This document shows positions 33,579 to 41,811 of a stretch of DNA of 64,000 nt, one piece after another. Under the pieces are notes generated by a model. The model was not told where the DNA came from and ran no database searches. It saw only the letters and a list, made by a program, of their open reading frames with translations. Position 1 is the stretch's first letter, and each line of letters starts with the position of its first letter. The position numbers were made by a program, and so were the translations under genes. Location: NCBI GenBank assembly GCA_035293985.1, contig DATGLS010000012.1, forward strand, positions 1 through 64,000, in the 5' to 3' direction. The DNA comes from JAVDCA01 sp035293985. Its GTDB lineage: Bacteria > Pseudomonadota > Alphaproteobacteria > Rhizobiales > Xanthobacteraceae.

Positions 33579-34445
33579 ATGACGGTCCGATCGCAGATAT
33601 TTCGCTTGTTGGCGCAGGAGGATATCAACTTCCTCCTGACCAACCGCATCCCCCGGCGGTTCGCCACCCGCTTCATCGGCTGGTTCAGCAAGATCGAGCA
33701 GCCGCTGATTCGCGACCTCTCGATCGGCACCTGGCAGTTCTTCTCCGGCCTCGACCTCAGCGAGGCGAAGCAGACCAGCTTCCGCAGCATGCACGACTGT
33801 TTCACGCGCGAGCTCAAAGAAGGGTTGCGGCCGATCGCGCCCGATCCGAAGGTCGTGACGAGCCCGTGCGACGCGATCGTCGGCGCGTGCGGCGCGGTCC
33901 AGGATACGACGCTCTACCAGATCAAGGGCTGTCCGTACGAGCTGGGCGACCTCATGTGCGATCCCACCCTGGTCGAGGCGCACCACAACGCCCGCTACGT
34001 GACGCTGCGGCTCACCTCGAGCATGTACCACCGCTTTCATGCCCCGCACGACTGCCATGTCGGCGAGGTGAACTACATCTCGGGCGACACCTGGAACGTC
34101 AACCCGATCGCACTTCGGCGGGTCGAGAAGCTCTTCTGCAAGAACGAGCGCGCGGTGGTGCGCACCAAGCTCGACGCCACGGGCCAGGCGGTCACGCTCG
34201 TGCTGGTCGCGGCCGTGCTGGTCGCCAGCATCCGACTCAAATTCATCGATGGGCCCCTCAACCTGCAATATCGCGGGCCCAACCTGATCAAGTGCGATGC
34301 GCACCTCGCTAAGGGCGAGCAGATGGGCTGGTTCGAGCACGGTTCGACCGCCGTGCTGTTCGCGCCGGCGGATTTCGCGCTGTGCGACGGCGTCGCCGAG
34401 GGCAAGACCATCCGCATGGGCGAGCCGCTGATGAAGATGCCTTGA
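33579..34445 (+). CDS. psd: Phosphatidylserine decarboxylase family protein
   Basis: Psd enzymes turn phosphatidylserine into phosphatidylethanolamine after self-cleaving to make a pyruvoyl group. This 288-aa protein shows the family landmarks: FTRELKEGLRPI (near 75-86), SPCDAIVGACG, the active-site SSMYHRFHAPHDC (near 148-159), and the self-cleavage motif EHGSTAVLFAP with Gly255-Ser256-Thr257. It resembles the Asd-like short group. The ATG at 33579 lies 35 bp from the start of the divergent PLP enzyme, leaving no room for two separate promoters. A link with PmtA, which uses PE, is plausible. Confidence 0.85.
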   Translation: MTVRSQIFRLLAQEDINFLLTNRIPRRFATRFIGWFSKIEQPLIRDLSIGTWQFFSGLDLSEAKQTSFRSMHDCFTRELKEGLRPIAPDPKVVTSPCDAIVGACGAVQDTTLYQIKGCPYELGDLMCDPTLVEAHHNARYVTLRLTSSMYHRFHAPHDCHVGEVNYISGDTWNVNPIALRRVEKLFCKNERAVVRTKLDATGQAVTLVLVAAVLVASIRLKFIDGPLNLQYRGPNLIKCDAHLAKGEQMGWFEHGSTAVLFAPADFALCDGVAEGKTIRMGEPLMKMP

Positions 34446-34462
34446 GTTGCGGCTGTGAGGTG

Positions 34463-34524
34463 AGCACGCCACCCGCACCCCCTCTCCCGCTGAGGAAAAA
34501 GGAGAGGGAGCGCCGGCACCGTGC
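34463..34524. repeat. Dispersed GAGAGGGAGCGC intergenic repeat, copy 2
   Basis: CCCCTCTCCCGCTGAGGAAAAAGGAGAGGG forms a short stem, followed by AGCGCCGGCACCGTGCC. The GGAGAGGGAGCGC and CCGTGCC parts recur from 24717-24744. It separates the convergent psd and SDR genes. Confidence 0.65.
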
Positions 34525-34530
34525 CAAATC

Positions 34531-35388
34531 TCACGCGCCGGCCTTCGCGGCGATCTCCTCGCTCACGTCCCACAGCCGACGCGCGAGCGCATCGTCCTGT
34601 GCGCCCGCGGTCAGCGTCCCGCGTTGGCAGCGATAGAAATATTCGCCGCTGGTCGCCGCCACATCCGGCGAGGACGCGAGCCACACCAAAGTCTCGGCGC
34701 CTTGCTCCTGCGTGCCGGCAAAAAGCTTGGCGACGCGCAGGTAGATCCCCACAAGCCCGCCCGCCTGGTTGCCGAAGCGCGTCGCGACGAAGCCGGGGCT
34801 GAAGCTGTTCGCCGTCACGCCGCGCCCGACGAGGCGGCGCGCGAGCTCGCGGGTGAACAGGATGTTGGCGAGCTTCGAGGTGCCGTAGGCGCGCGATGGC
34901 GAGTAGGATTTGGCGAGCTGCAAATCTGCGAAATCGAGCTTCCCCTTGCGGTGCGCATTCGAGGCCGTGTTGATGACCCGCGCAGGCATTGACGAAGCGG
35001 CGCTCGCAACAATCCGATCCATCAGCGCCCTGGTCAGCACCACATAAGCCATGTGGTTGAGCGCGAAGGTGCGCTCGAGGCCCTCCGCCGTCACGCCGCG
35101 GCGGGAGAAGATCGCGCCCGCATTGTTGACCAGCACGTCGATGCGCGGCTGCGCCGCCGCGATCTCGGCGCCGACGCGCGCGACCTCGGCAAGGCTCAGA
35201 AAGTCGCCATAATGGGCCGTATGCCCGCGGCCGGGCGCCGCCGCGTCGAGCTTCGCCAGCGTCGCCCGCCCGCGCGCGCGGTCGCGCGCCACGACGACGA
35301 TCCGCGCGCCTATTGTCGCGAGCCGCAGCGCCGCCACCTCGCCAATGCCCGAGGTCGCGCCGGTGATGACGACCGTCTTGCCATCCAT
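34531..35388 (-). CDS. Short-chain dehydrogenase/reductase
   Basis: A 285-aa classical SDR: the Rossmann motif TGATSGIG (9-16), NNAG (near 94), the catalytic YGTSK (Tyr and Lys near 168-172) after a Ser (NTASNAHRKGK). The C-terminal part has the length of the retinol-dehydrogenase-like group (WALE-type VWLASSPDVAATSGEYFY). The substrate is not predictable. It lies between psd and the HpaI aldolase cluster, separated by repeats on both sides, so operon membership is unclear. Confidence 0.88.
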   Translation of the reverse strand: MDGKTVVITGATSGIGEVAALRLATIGARIVVVARDRARGRATLAKLDAAAPGRGHTAHYGDFLSLAEVARVGAEIAAAQPRIDVLVNNAGAIFSRRGVTAEGLERTFALNHMAYVVLTRALMDRIVASAASSMPARVINTASNAHRKGKLDFADLQLAKSYSPSRAYGTSKLANILFTRELARRLVGRGVTANSFSPGFVATRFGNQAGGLVGIYLRVAKLFAGTQEQGAETLVWLASSPDVAATSGEYFYRCQRGTLTAGAQDDALARRLWDVSEEIAAKAGA

Positions 35389-35617
35389 GCGGGTCTCCTG
35401 ACGAGCCAGATATGGGGTCTCATCATGATTGGCGCATGACGAAAGGATAGCGCGCGGTACCCCTCAAGGGATCCTAAGGGGGTGGGTCGGAGCGCATTGA
35501 GCAAAGCGAAATGCGCTCCGGGGTGGGGTGGCGGCGCCTGCACAACTGAAACCGTCACCCCCACCCCGCTCGCTTCGCTCGCGACCCTCCCCCGGCCCCT
35601 GCAGGGGAGGGTAAAGA
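35389..35617. repeat. Intergenic region with GGGGTGGGG/CCCCACCCC palindromic repeats
   Basis: This spacer holds no gene. GAGCGCATT...AATGCGCTC (35490-35519) forms a stem, and GTCACCCCCACCCCGCTCGC with the following CTCCCCCGGCCCCTGCAGGGGAGGG (35565-35612) forms another. They look like the dispersed high-GC palindromes seen at 41617-41756. They may terminate transcription between two co-directional genes. Confidence 0.55.
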
Positions 35618-36481
35618 TCAGCTCCGCTTCGCCAATGTCCTTCCCTTGTCGAGTGCCGCGAAACTGCGGCTCGGGGCGGCCATCAGGAAGGTGTAGCCTT
35701 CGCTCAGGATGCGCTCGACATTGGTCGCGTCCACATGCGGGTGGCCGACAGCGACCTTGTGCTTCTTGCAGGTCGCAACGATGTGCTTCATGGCGTCGAG
35801 CACGCTCGGGTGCTCGTACTGGCGCGGCACGCCGAGCTCCTGACTCAAGTCGCCTTCGCCGATCAGGATCAGTCCGATGCCCGGGACTTTCGACAAGATG
35901 TCGTCGAGGTTCTCGATCGCCAGCGTGTCCTCGATCATCAGCATGACCAGCACCTCGCCCTCGGGGTCGAGCGGCCAAACGCCGGCCTTCTTGTAGTACT
36001 CCTGCTGGGTCAGGCCCCAGTAGCGCGAGCACGTGTGCGGGCCGTCGCCGCGGATGCCGGCCGGCTCGTAGCGCGGCGCCGACTTGAGGCGCGGATAGCG
36101 GCAGGCCGCGACCGCGTTGTAGGCTTGGTCCACCGTCGAGATGTGCGGCCACAGCACGCCATAGACGCCGATGTCGAGCGCCTGCTTGGCGAACCACTGG
36201 TTATGCTCGCCGCCATTGGGCGGAATGCGCACCATCGGGGTCACGGCCGGCGCGAGCGAGCCGCCGGTGACGAGCTGCCGGCGGTTGAGCATGTACTGCA
36301 TGGCGTCGCGCAGCTGGCGCGGATCCCAGAAATTATGCTCCATCTCGAAGACCACGCCGTCGAATTTCGACTGGCTGAGCGCGACTGCGGGCTCGATATC
36401 GGCGGGCGAGAAGCACGTGAAGGCGGTCTGGCCGCTCTCGAAGGCCTTGATGACTTGGTTGAGGCGCGGCAGCTCGGCCAT
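35618..36481 (-). CDS. HpcH/HpaI-family aldolase, copy 1
   Basis: A 287-aa class II (metal-dependent) aldolase/citrate-lyase-like protein. The TIM-barrel motifs include FEMEHNFWDPRQLRDAMQYM, PMVRIPPNGGEHNQWFAKQA, GVLWPHIS and the metal-binding acidic residues in LMIEDTLAIENLDDI. It resembles 2-keto-3-deoxy-rhamnonate aldolase-type enzymes that act on oxo-acid catabolites. I used the ATG at 36481 with GAGGAAAA upstream. It is next to a LigJ-like gene (divergent), suggesting aromatic-acid breakdown. Substrate unproven. Confidence 0.8.
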   Translation of the reverse strand: MAELPRLNQVIKAFESGQTAFTCFSPADIEPAVALSQSKFDGVVFEMEHNFWDPRQLRDAMQYMLNRRQLVTGGSLAPAVTPMVRIPPNGGEHNQWFAKQALDIGVYGVLWPHISTVDQAYNAVAACRYPRLKSAPRYEPAGIRGDGPHTCSRYWGLTQQEYYKKAGVWPLDPEGEVLVMLMIEDTLAIENLDDILSKVPGIGLILIGEGDLSQELGVPRQYEHPSVLDAMKHIVATCKKHKVAVGHPHVDATNVERILSEGYTFLMAAPSRSFAALDKGRTLAKRS

Positions 36482-36663
36482 GGCGTTTTCCTCGAAAAGG
36501 CTCGTTGCAAGAGATGGGTTGCGAGGTGCCACACCATATTGCGAGTTTTGCCCGACGCAACCGGCATTTTCGCGCGCTATTAGCCCCCGTGGCGCGCCGC
36601 GGGCCCGTTTGATAAAGCTTGAGCCCGCCCTCTTTTTCCGTTTCGGGTCATCCGCGAGGCAAC

Positions 36664-37677
36664 ATGATCATCGACTGTCACGGCCACTACACGACCGAGC
36701 CGCAGAAGCTGCACGACTGGCGCAAGAGCCAGGTCGCCGGCATCAAGGACCCGTCGCAGAAGCCGTCGCGCGCGAACCTCAAGATCAGCGACGACGAGAT
36801 CCGCGCGAGCGTCGAGGGCGCCCAGCTCAAAATCCAGCGCGAACGCGGCACCAGCTGCACCATCTTCTCGCCGCGCGCATCCGGCATGGCGCATCATATC
36901 GGCGATGCCGGCATCAGCCTCGAATGGTCGCAGATCAGCAATGAGCTCGTCCACCGCGTGTGCGAGCTCTATCCGGAGAACTTCATCGGCGTGTGCCAGC
37001 TGCCGCAGTCGCCGGGCGTCGACCCGAAGAGCTGCATCGGCGAGCTCGAGCGCTGCGTCGAGGAGTACGGCTTCGTCGGCTGCAACCTCAATCCCGACCC
37101 GTCCGGCGGCACCTGGAATTCGCCGCCGATGACCGACAAGTGGTGGTATCCGCTCTACGAGAAGATGGTCGAGCTCGACGTGCCGGCGATGATCCACGTC
37201 AGCGCCTCGTGCAACCCGGCGTTCCACACCACCGGCGCGCACTACATCAACGGCGACACCACCGCGTTCATGCAGCTGATCCAGGGCGACCTGTTCAAGG
37301 ATTTCCCCACGCTGCGCTTCATCATCCCGCACGGCGGCGGCGCCGTGCCGTACCACTGGGGCCGCTACCGCGGCCTCGCGCAAGATATGAAGAAGCCGCC
37401 GCTCGAGGAGCACCTACTCAAGAACGTGTTCTTCGACACCTGCGTCTATCACCTGCCCGGGATAGAGCTGCTCACCAAGGTGATCCCGGCCGACAACATC
37501 CTGTTCGCCTCCGAGATGGTCGGCGCCGTCAAGGGCATCGACCCGCGCACCGGCCACCACTACGACGACACCAAGCGCTACCTCGACCAGGTGACCTGGC
37601 TCACCGCCGCCGACAAGAAGAAGATTTTCGAGGACAACGCGAAGAAGGTGTACCCGCGGCTGAAGGGAAAGATCTAG
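36664..37677 (+). CDS. ligJ: 4-oxalomesaconate hydratase (LigJ-like amidohydrolase)
   Basis: LigJ hydrates 4-oxalomesaconate in the protocatechuate 4,5-cleavage (and gallate) pathway. The 337-aa protein has the amidohydrolase fold with the HxH metal pair at the N-terminus (MIIDCHGHYTT), plus SGMAHHIGDAGISLEWS, IHVSASCNPAFHTTGAHYIN and FIIPHGGGAVPYHWGRYRG, all characteristic of LigJ-type hydratases, not of hydrolases. Length fits. The start ATG at 36664 follows the family. Other genes of the pathway (dioxygenase, dehydrogenase, lactone hydrolase) are not in the window. Confidence 0.82.
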   Translation: MIIDCHGHYTTEPQKLHDWRKSQVAGIKDPSQKPSRANLKISDDEIRASVEGAQLKIQRERGTSCTIFSPRASGMAHHIGDAGISLEWSQISNELVHRVCELYPENFIGVCQLPQSPGVDPKSCIGELERCVEEYGFVGCNLNPDPSGGTWNSPPMTDKWWYPLYEKMVELDVPAMIHVSASCNPAFHTTGAHYINGDTTAFMQLIQGDLFKDFPTLRFIIPHGGGAVPYHWGRYRGLAQDMKKPPLEEHLLKNVFFDTCVYHLPGIELLTKVIPADNILFASEMVGAVKGIDPRTGHHYDDTKRYLDQVTWLTAADKKKIFEDNAKKVYPRLKGKI

Positions 37678-37693
37678 CCGCGGCGCGCTTGCC

Positions 37694-37792
37694 GTAGGTG
37701 GGCGACCGCGCCCGCGTCGCGGGGTGGGCAAAATCGCTCATGCGCGGTTGCCCACGCGGACGCGGAGCATCAGGCGATTTTGCCCACCTTAC
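37694..37792. repeat. Dispersed GTGGGCAAA... palindromic intergenic repeat, copy B
   Basis: Begins GTAGGTGGGCGACCGCGCC and ends GGCGATTTTGCCCACCTTAC, with internal GGGTGGGCAAAATCGC. Its last bases (TTA at 37789-37791) are the stop codon of the aldolase gene on the minus strand. The element lies between convergent ligJ and aldolase genes. Confidence 0.8.
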
Positions 37793-38598
37793 AGCTTCAG
37801 CTTAAGGTCGTTGAGGAACTGCGTGCGCCTCGTCCCCGCGCCCATCATGAAGGCCAGATCGGCGCCCGCCATCAAAAAACGGCAGCCGATGTCGACGTAC
37901 TTCTGCATCAGCGGCTCGTCGTAGACGCCGCCCATGCCGGGCCATTTGCCGTGCTTCCTGCACGCCGCGACGACCGCGGTGTAGGCGTCGGCGACCTTCG
38001 GGTTCGCGAGCTCGCCCGGGATGCCCATCTCGATGGCGAGATCGTTGGTGCCGATCATCAGCGAGTCGATGCCGTCGACCGCGGCGATCGCCTCCGCGTT
38101 GCCGATCGCTGTCGGCGTCTCCAACATGACGCAAATGATGTTCGCCGCGTTGAACGCAGCCGTCATCTCGGCCGTCTTCACCGCGCGATAGCCGAGCTGC
38201 GGCAGGCCGGAGAAGATGCTGCGGTGGCCCTTCGGCGGGTAGCGCAGGCGGCGGGCCACCTCGCGCGCCTCGTCCGCCGTGTCCACATGCGGCACGATGA
38301 TGCCGAGCACGCCGTTGTCGAGGAGCCGCGTCGCCAGCGAATACTCGCCGTTCGGCACCCGCGCGATCGGCGCGATGCCGGCATCGAGCGCCGCGACCGC
38401 GAGCTGCGAGGCGGTCTCGATCGACATGGCGCTGTGCTCGAGATCTAGAAACAACCAGTCGAAGCCCGCGGTCCGCGCCGCCTTGGCGATCTCGACCGAT
38501 TTCGCGACGCGCACGCCGAAGCCGAGCGCGACCTCGCCGCGGGCGAGGCGCTCGCGCGCGAGGTTGGCGACGAGAGGAGGGGCCGTTGTCGAGGACAT
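37789..38598 (-). CDS. HpcH/HpaI-family aldolase, copy 2
   Basis: A 269-aa metal-dependent aldolase, closer to the classic 4-hydroxy-2-oxo-heptane-dioate aldolase (HpaI) type than copy 1: GFDWLFLDLEHSAMSIET, IARVPNGEYSLATRLLDNGV, IIVPHVDTADEAREVARRL with the His, and VMLETPTAIGNAEAIAAVDG with the metal-binding Glu and Asp. The KLKL end leads into a stop formed by a repeat. It follows a 145-aa unknown gene by 3 bp, so they are co-translated. Actual substrate unknown. Confidence 0.85.
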   Translation of the reverse strand: MSSTTAPPLVANLARERLARGEVALGFGVRVAKSVEIAKAARTAGFDWLFLDLEHSAMSIETASQLAVAALDAGIAPIARVPNGEYSLATRLLDNGVLGIIVPHVDTADEAREVARRLRYPPKGHRSIFSGLPQLGYRAVKTAEMTAAFNAANIICVMLETPTAIGNAEAIAAVDGIDSLMIGTNDLAIEMGIPGELANPKVADAYTAVVAACRKHGKWPGMGGVYDEPLMQKYVDIGCRFLMAGADLAFMMGAGTRRTQFLNDLKLKL

Positions 38599-38601
38599 CG
38601 T

Positions 38602-39039
38602 TCAGCTCGCCAGGTTGTCGATCAGGTCGGCGACGTAGTCGCGGTCGGAGGTGGTGACGAAGAGATCGGCCGAGCCGCGCGCGCCGGTGACGCTGCGCTC
38701 GCGCACCACCAAGAGGTTGCCCTGCCGCTGCAGCAGCACGAAGGTGACGAGCGAGTCGGGCCGTTCGGGCTCGGGCCGGAAGAGCTCCTCGTCGCCCTCG
38801 GCGCAGACGATGACCACCATGTTGGTGTCGCGATCGTTGCCGCCGGTGATCTGCGCCCACCCGGCCGCGCCGGTCCCGGTGCGCACCTCGACATTGGGCA
38901 GCCCGCGCGCCCCGACCGCCCGCGCGACGGAGGCGCCGGTGTCGCCGAGGCCATACAGCTTGATGCGCCGGCGCGACGAGTTGCGGTAGTGGCCGATGCG
39001 GCGACCCGGAATGGTCGCAAGGTCGGGGGCAGGCTGCAT
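38602..39039 (-). CDS. Unknown protein co-translated with HpaI aldolase
   Basis: A 145-aa protein that I cannot place in a family. Its N-terminus (GLGDTGASVARAVGARGLPN) looks like a Rossmann/FtsZ-like glycine loop, followed by acidic segments (CAEGDEELFRPEPERPDSLV) and a beta-rich C-terminus. No membrane segment or signal peptide. It lies only 3 bp upstream of the aldolase gene. A regulatory or accessory role for the aldolase is the simplest guess. Confidence 0.5.
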   Translation of the reverse strand: MQPAPDLATIPGRRIGHYRNSSRRRIKLYGLGDTGASVARAVGARGLPNVEVRTGTGAAGWAQITGGNDRDTNMVVIVCAEGDEELFRPEPERPDSLVTFVLLQRQGNLLVVRERSVTGARGSADLFVTTSDRDYVADLIDNLAS

Positions 39040-39206
39040 TGATGTGTCCCTGTTTCAGTGCATCTTCGGGCAAACATCGCGCCGGCGCAAACCCCTGATG
39101 GGCGCGGGATGCGGCGATTTCGCATGCGTTCCCGGCAAGTCGGATCGTTGACACGCGGCGCACTTCGCCGAAACTTGTGCATCGCCGACGGAAGCTCGGA
39201 GGTCCG

Positions 39207-40238
39207 ATGAATTTCGCGTTTCGTCCGCTCGCCCTCGTGCTCGCGCTCGCGGCTGCCGCTACCGCGTCGGCGCAGACCCTCGAGCAGGTGAAGGTCGGGA
39301 CGACCAACGTCGCCTCCGATGTCGGCTTCTTCATCGCCGAGCAGAAGGGCTACTTCCACGACGCCGGCATCGCCGTGACGACGACCACGTTCGCGTCCGC
39401 TGCCAAGATGATCGCGCCGCTCGGCACCGGCGAGCTCGACGTCGGCGGCGGCACGGTCGCGGCCGCCCTCTACAACGCGGTCGAGCGCGGCATCAACATC
39501 AAGGTGGTCGCCGACAAGGCCTCGGTCGAGGAAGGTTACGAGTACTCGACCCTGCTGGTGCGCAAGGAGCTGGCCGACAGCGGGCGCTACAAGTCGCTCG
39601 CCGACCTCAAGGGAATGACCATCGCGACCGCCTCCCAGGGCGCGGGCTCCGAGTCGGCGCTCAACGAGGCGCTCAAGAAGGGCGGCCTCAAGTTCACCGA
39701 CGTCAACGTCGTCTACATGGGGTTTCCGGAGATGTTCGCGGCGCTGCGCAACAAGGCGATCGACGCCGGCGTCACCAACGAGCCGACCGTGACGCGCGCG
39801 ATCGAGCAGGGCTTTGCGGTGCGCGCCAGCAAGAGCGCGATCTATCCCGGCCAGCAGACCGCCGTCGTGCTCTATGCCGACGAGTTCATCAACAAGCGGC
39901 GCGCCGTCGCGCAGAAGTTCATGAACGCGTACATCCGGGCGCTGCGCGACTATAATGACGCGCTCAAGGACGGCCACATCGCCGGGCCGGGCGCCGACGA
40001 CATCATCGCGATCCTGACCAAGTACACCCGCATCAAGGATGCGAAAGTTTATCGGGACATGGTGCCGTTCGCCGCCAACCCGAACGGCAAGGTCAACCAG
40101 GCGACGCTCGCCAACGACTGGGGTTTCTTCAAGTCGCGCGGCCTTATCAGCGGCCGCGTCACGGTCGACAAGGTGATCGACGACTCTTTTGCGGATGAAG
40201 CCGTGCGCCAACTTGGGGTATACAGGCCGAGAAGCTGA
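39207..40238 (+). CDS. ABC transporter substrate-binding protein (NMT1/SsuA type)
   Basis: A 343-aa periplasmic binding protein. A signal peptide (about 1-22, RPLALVLALAAAATASAQ) precedes an NMT1/THI5-like body (VGTTNVASDVGFFIAEQKGY, MIAPLGTGELDVGGGTVAAA, GMTIATASQGAGSESALNEA), the class that binds nitrate, sulfonates or aromatic acids. No permease or ATPase gene follows, so its transporter partners are elsewhere. The ATG at 39207 has a GGAGG upstream. Its position before the Rieske oxygenase hints at uptake of the aromatic substrate. Confidence 0.85.
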   Translation: MNFAFRPLALVLALAAAATASAQTLEQVKVGTTNVASDVGFFIAEQKGYFHDAGIAVTTTTFASAAKMIAPLGTGELDVGGGTVAAALYNAVERGINIKVVADKASVEEGYEYSTLLVRKELADSGRYKSLADLKGMTIATASQGAGSESALNEALKKGGLKFTDVNVVYMGFPEMFAALRNKAIDAGVTNEPTVTRAIEQGFAVRASKSAIYPGQQTAVVLYADEFINKRRAVAQKFMNAYIRALRDYNDALKDGHIAGPGADDIIAILTKYTRIKDAKVYRDMVPFAANPNGKVNQATLANDWGFFKSRGLISGRVTVDKVIDDSFADEAVRQLGVYRPRS

Positions 40239-40252
40239 GGCCCGTCATCATC

Positions 40253-40272
40253 ATGCCCGCGAAGGCGGGCAT
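40253..40272. repeat. ATGCCCGC-GAAG-GCGGGCAT hairpin between co-directional genes
   Basis: A perfect 8-bp palindrome with a GAAG loop, of the CCCGCGAAGGCGGG type that recurs in rhizobial spacers. It sits 15 bp after the binding-protein stop and 50 bp before the Rieske oxygenase, where it may limit read-through or protect the mRNA. Confidence 0.6.
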
Positions 40273-40321
40273 CTCAGGCCTTCGGCCAAGACGTGCAGGC
40301 CGAATCGAGGGAAGCAGAGCC

Positions 40322-41602
40322 ATGATCACCCACGAACAGAACGAATATCTCTGCCGCACCAATGCGGGCACGCCGATGGGCGAGCTGTTTCGCCGCTATT
40401 GGATCCCGGCGCTGCTGGCCGAGGAGCTGCCGCGGCCGAACTGTCCCCCGGTGCGGGTGCAGCTGCTCGGCGAGCGGCTGATCGCCTTCCGCGACACGCA
40501 GGGGCGCATCGGGCTGATGGATGAGTTCTGCGCCCACCGCGGCGTATCGCTGTGGTTCGGCCGCAACGAGGAGAGCGGGCTGCGCTGCTGCTATCACGGC
40601 TGGAAGTTCGACGTGACCGGCCAGTGCATCGACGTGCCGTCCGAGCCGGCATCGAGCGGCTTTGCGCAGAAGATCAAGCTCAAGGCCTATCCGACCATCG
40701 AGCTCGGCGGCGTGATCTGGGCCTATATGGGCCCGGAGGCCGAGAAGCCGGCGCCGCCCAACTTCGAGTGGGTGCACCTGCCGGCCTCGCACGTCTACAT
40801 CTCGAAGCGCTGGCAGGAGTCGAACTACCTGCAGGCGATGGAGGGCGGCATCGATTCGAGCCACGTCTCGTTCCTGCACCGTTACGATCTCGACCGCGAT
40901 CCGCTCCACCGCAACACCGACGGCGCCAAGCACACCCGCAACACCAATACGGTATTCGACATCCTCGAGTCGCCCGGCGGGCTGCTGATCGGCGCCCGCC
41001 GCAATGCTGATCCGGGCTACCACTACTGGCGCGTCACCCAGTGGCTGATGCCTTGGTACACACTAATTCCGCCGTATCGGGGCAATGCGCTCAACGGCCA
41101 CGCCTGGGTGCCGATGGACGACTACAATAATATGGCCTGGACCATGACGTTCCATCCCGTCCGCCCGCTGACCGAGGAAGAGCTCGACACCATGCGCAAG
41201 GGCGGCGGCGTGCATCCGGAGCTGATCCCCGGCACGTTCCAGCCGGTCGCCAACCGCCACAACAACTACCTGATGGATCGCGAGGCGCAGGAACAGCGCC
41301 GCACCTACAACGGCATCCGCGGCCTCGCCATGCAGGACGCCTCGGTGCAGGAAAGCATGGGCCCGATCCAAGACCGCACCAAAGAAAACCTGGTGTCGAC
41401 CGACAACGCGATCATCATGGCCCGCCTGCGCCTGCGCAAGGCCGCGCAAGCGCTCGCAAAAGGCGAGCGCGCGCCCGGGTTGGAGCAGGATGCGCAGAGC
41501 GTTCGTTCTGCCTCTTTCATCATCCCCGAGGAAGAGGCCTTCGCGGAAAAGGCCCTCGACGCCGCCAAGGTGCGCCAAGGCCAACCCCATATCGCGGTCT
41601 GA
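40322..41602 (+). CDS. Rieske ring-hydroxylating oxygenase, alpha subunit (phthalate 4,5-dioxygenase-like)
   Basis: A 426-aa oxygenase component. The N-terminal Rieske centre has Cys70/His72 and Cys89/His92 (FCAHRGVSLWFG, CCYHGWKFD). The catalytic domain carries the mononuclear-iron motif in AMEGGIDSSHVSFLH with the downstream Asp. The overall length and GTPMGELFRRYWIPALL opening fit the phthalate/carboxylated-aromatic group. No reductase gene lies next to it; a ferredoxin and reductase occur 8 kb away but have other neighbours. The substrate is an aromatic acid by inference only. Confidence 0.85.
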   Translation: MITHEQNEYLCRTNAGTPMGELFRRYWIPALLAEELPRPNCPPVRVQLLGERLIAFRDTQGRIGLMDEFCAHRGVSLWFGRNEESGLRCCYHGWKFDVTGQCIDVPSEPASSGFAQKIKLKAYPTIELGGVIWAYMGPEAEKPAPPNFEWVHLPASHVYISKRWQESNYLQAMEGGIDSSHVSFLHRYDLDRDPLHRNTDGAKHTRNTNTVFDILESPGGLLIGARRNADPGYHYWRVTQWLMPWYTLIPPYRGNALNGHAWVPMDDYNNMAWTMTFHPVRPLTEEELDTMRKGGGVHPELIPGTFQPVANRHNNYLMDREAQEQRRTYNGIRGLAMQDASVQESMGPIQDRTKENLVSTDNAIIMARLRLRKAAQALAKGERAPGLEQDAQSVRSASFIIPEEEAFAEKALDAAKVRQGQPHIAV

Positions 41603-41616
41603 TGGCTGCTTGCACC

Positions 41617-41756
41617 GGCGCCAGCGCCCCCTCGCCCGCTCTTGCGGGGGAGGGCGAGGAAGGGGAAGCCGCTTGCTCATGCGCCTGCCGACTTGACCTC
41701 TGACTTGCCCCCTCCGGCGCGCTTCGCGCGTATTCCTCCCCCACGAGCGGGGGAGG
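41617..41756. repeat. Intergenic GGGGAGGG/CCCTCCCC palindromes
   Basis: Two stems can form: CCCCCTCGCCCGCTCTTGCGGGGGAGGGCG (41627-41655) and CTTCCCCCACGAGCGGGGGAGGGG-type pairing around 41730-41756. The 209-bp spacer between the oxygenase and the MmgE/PrpD gene has no gene. Confidence 0.6.
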
Positions 41757-41811
41757 GGAAGACAAGAGCCGATGCGCTTCCCGAATTGCCGAACTTGCGA
41801 GTGATCCCCTG

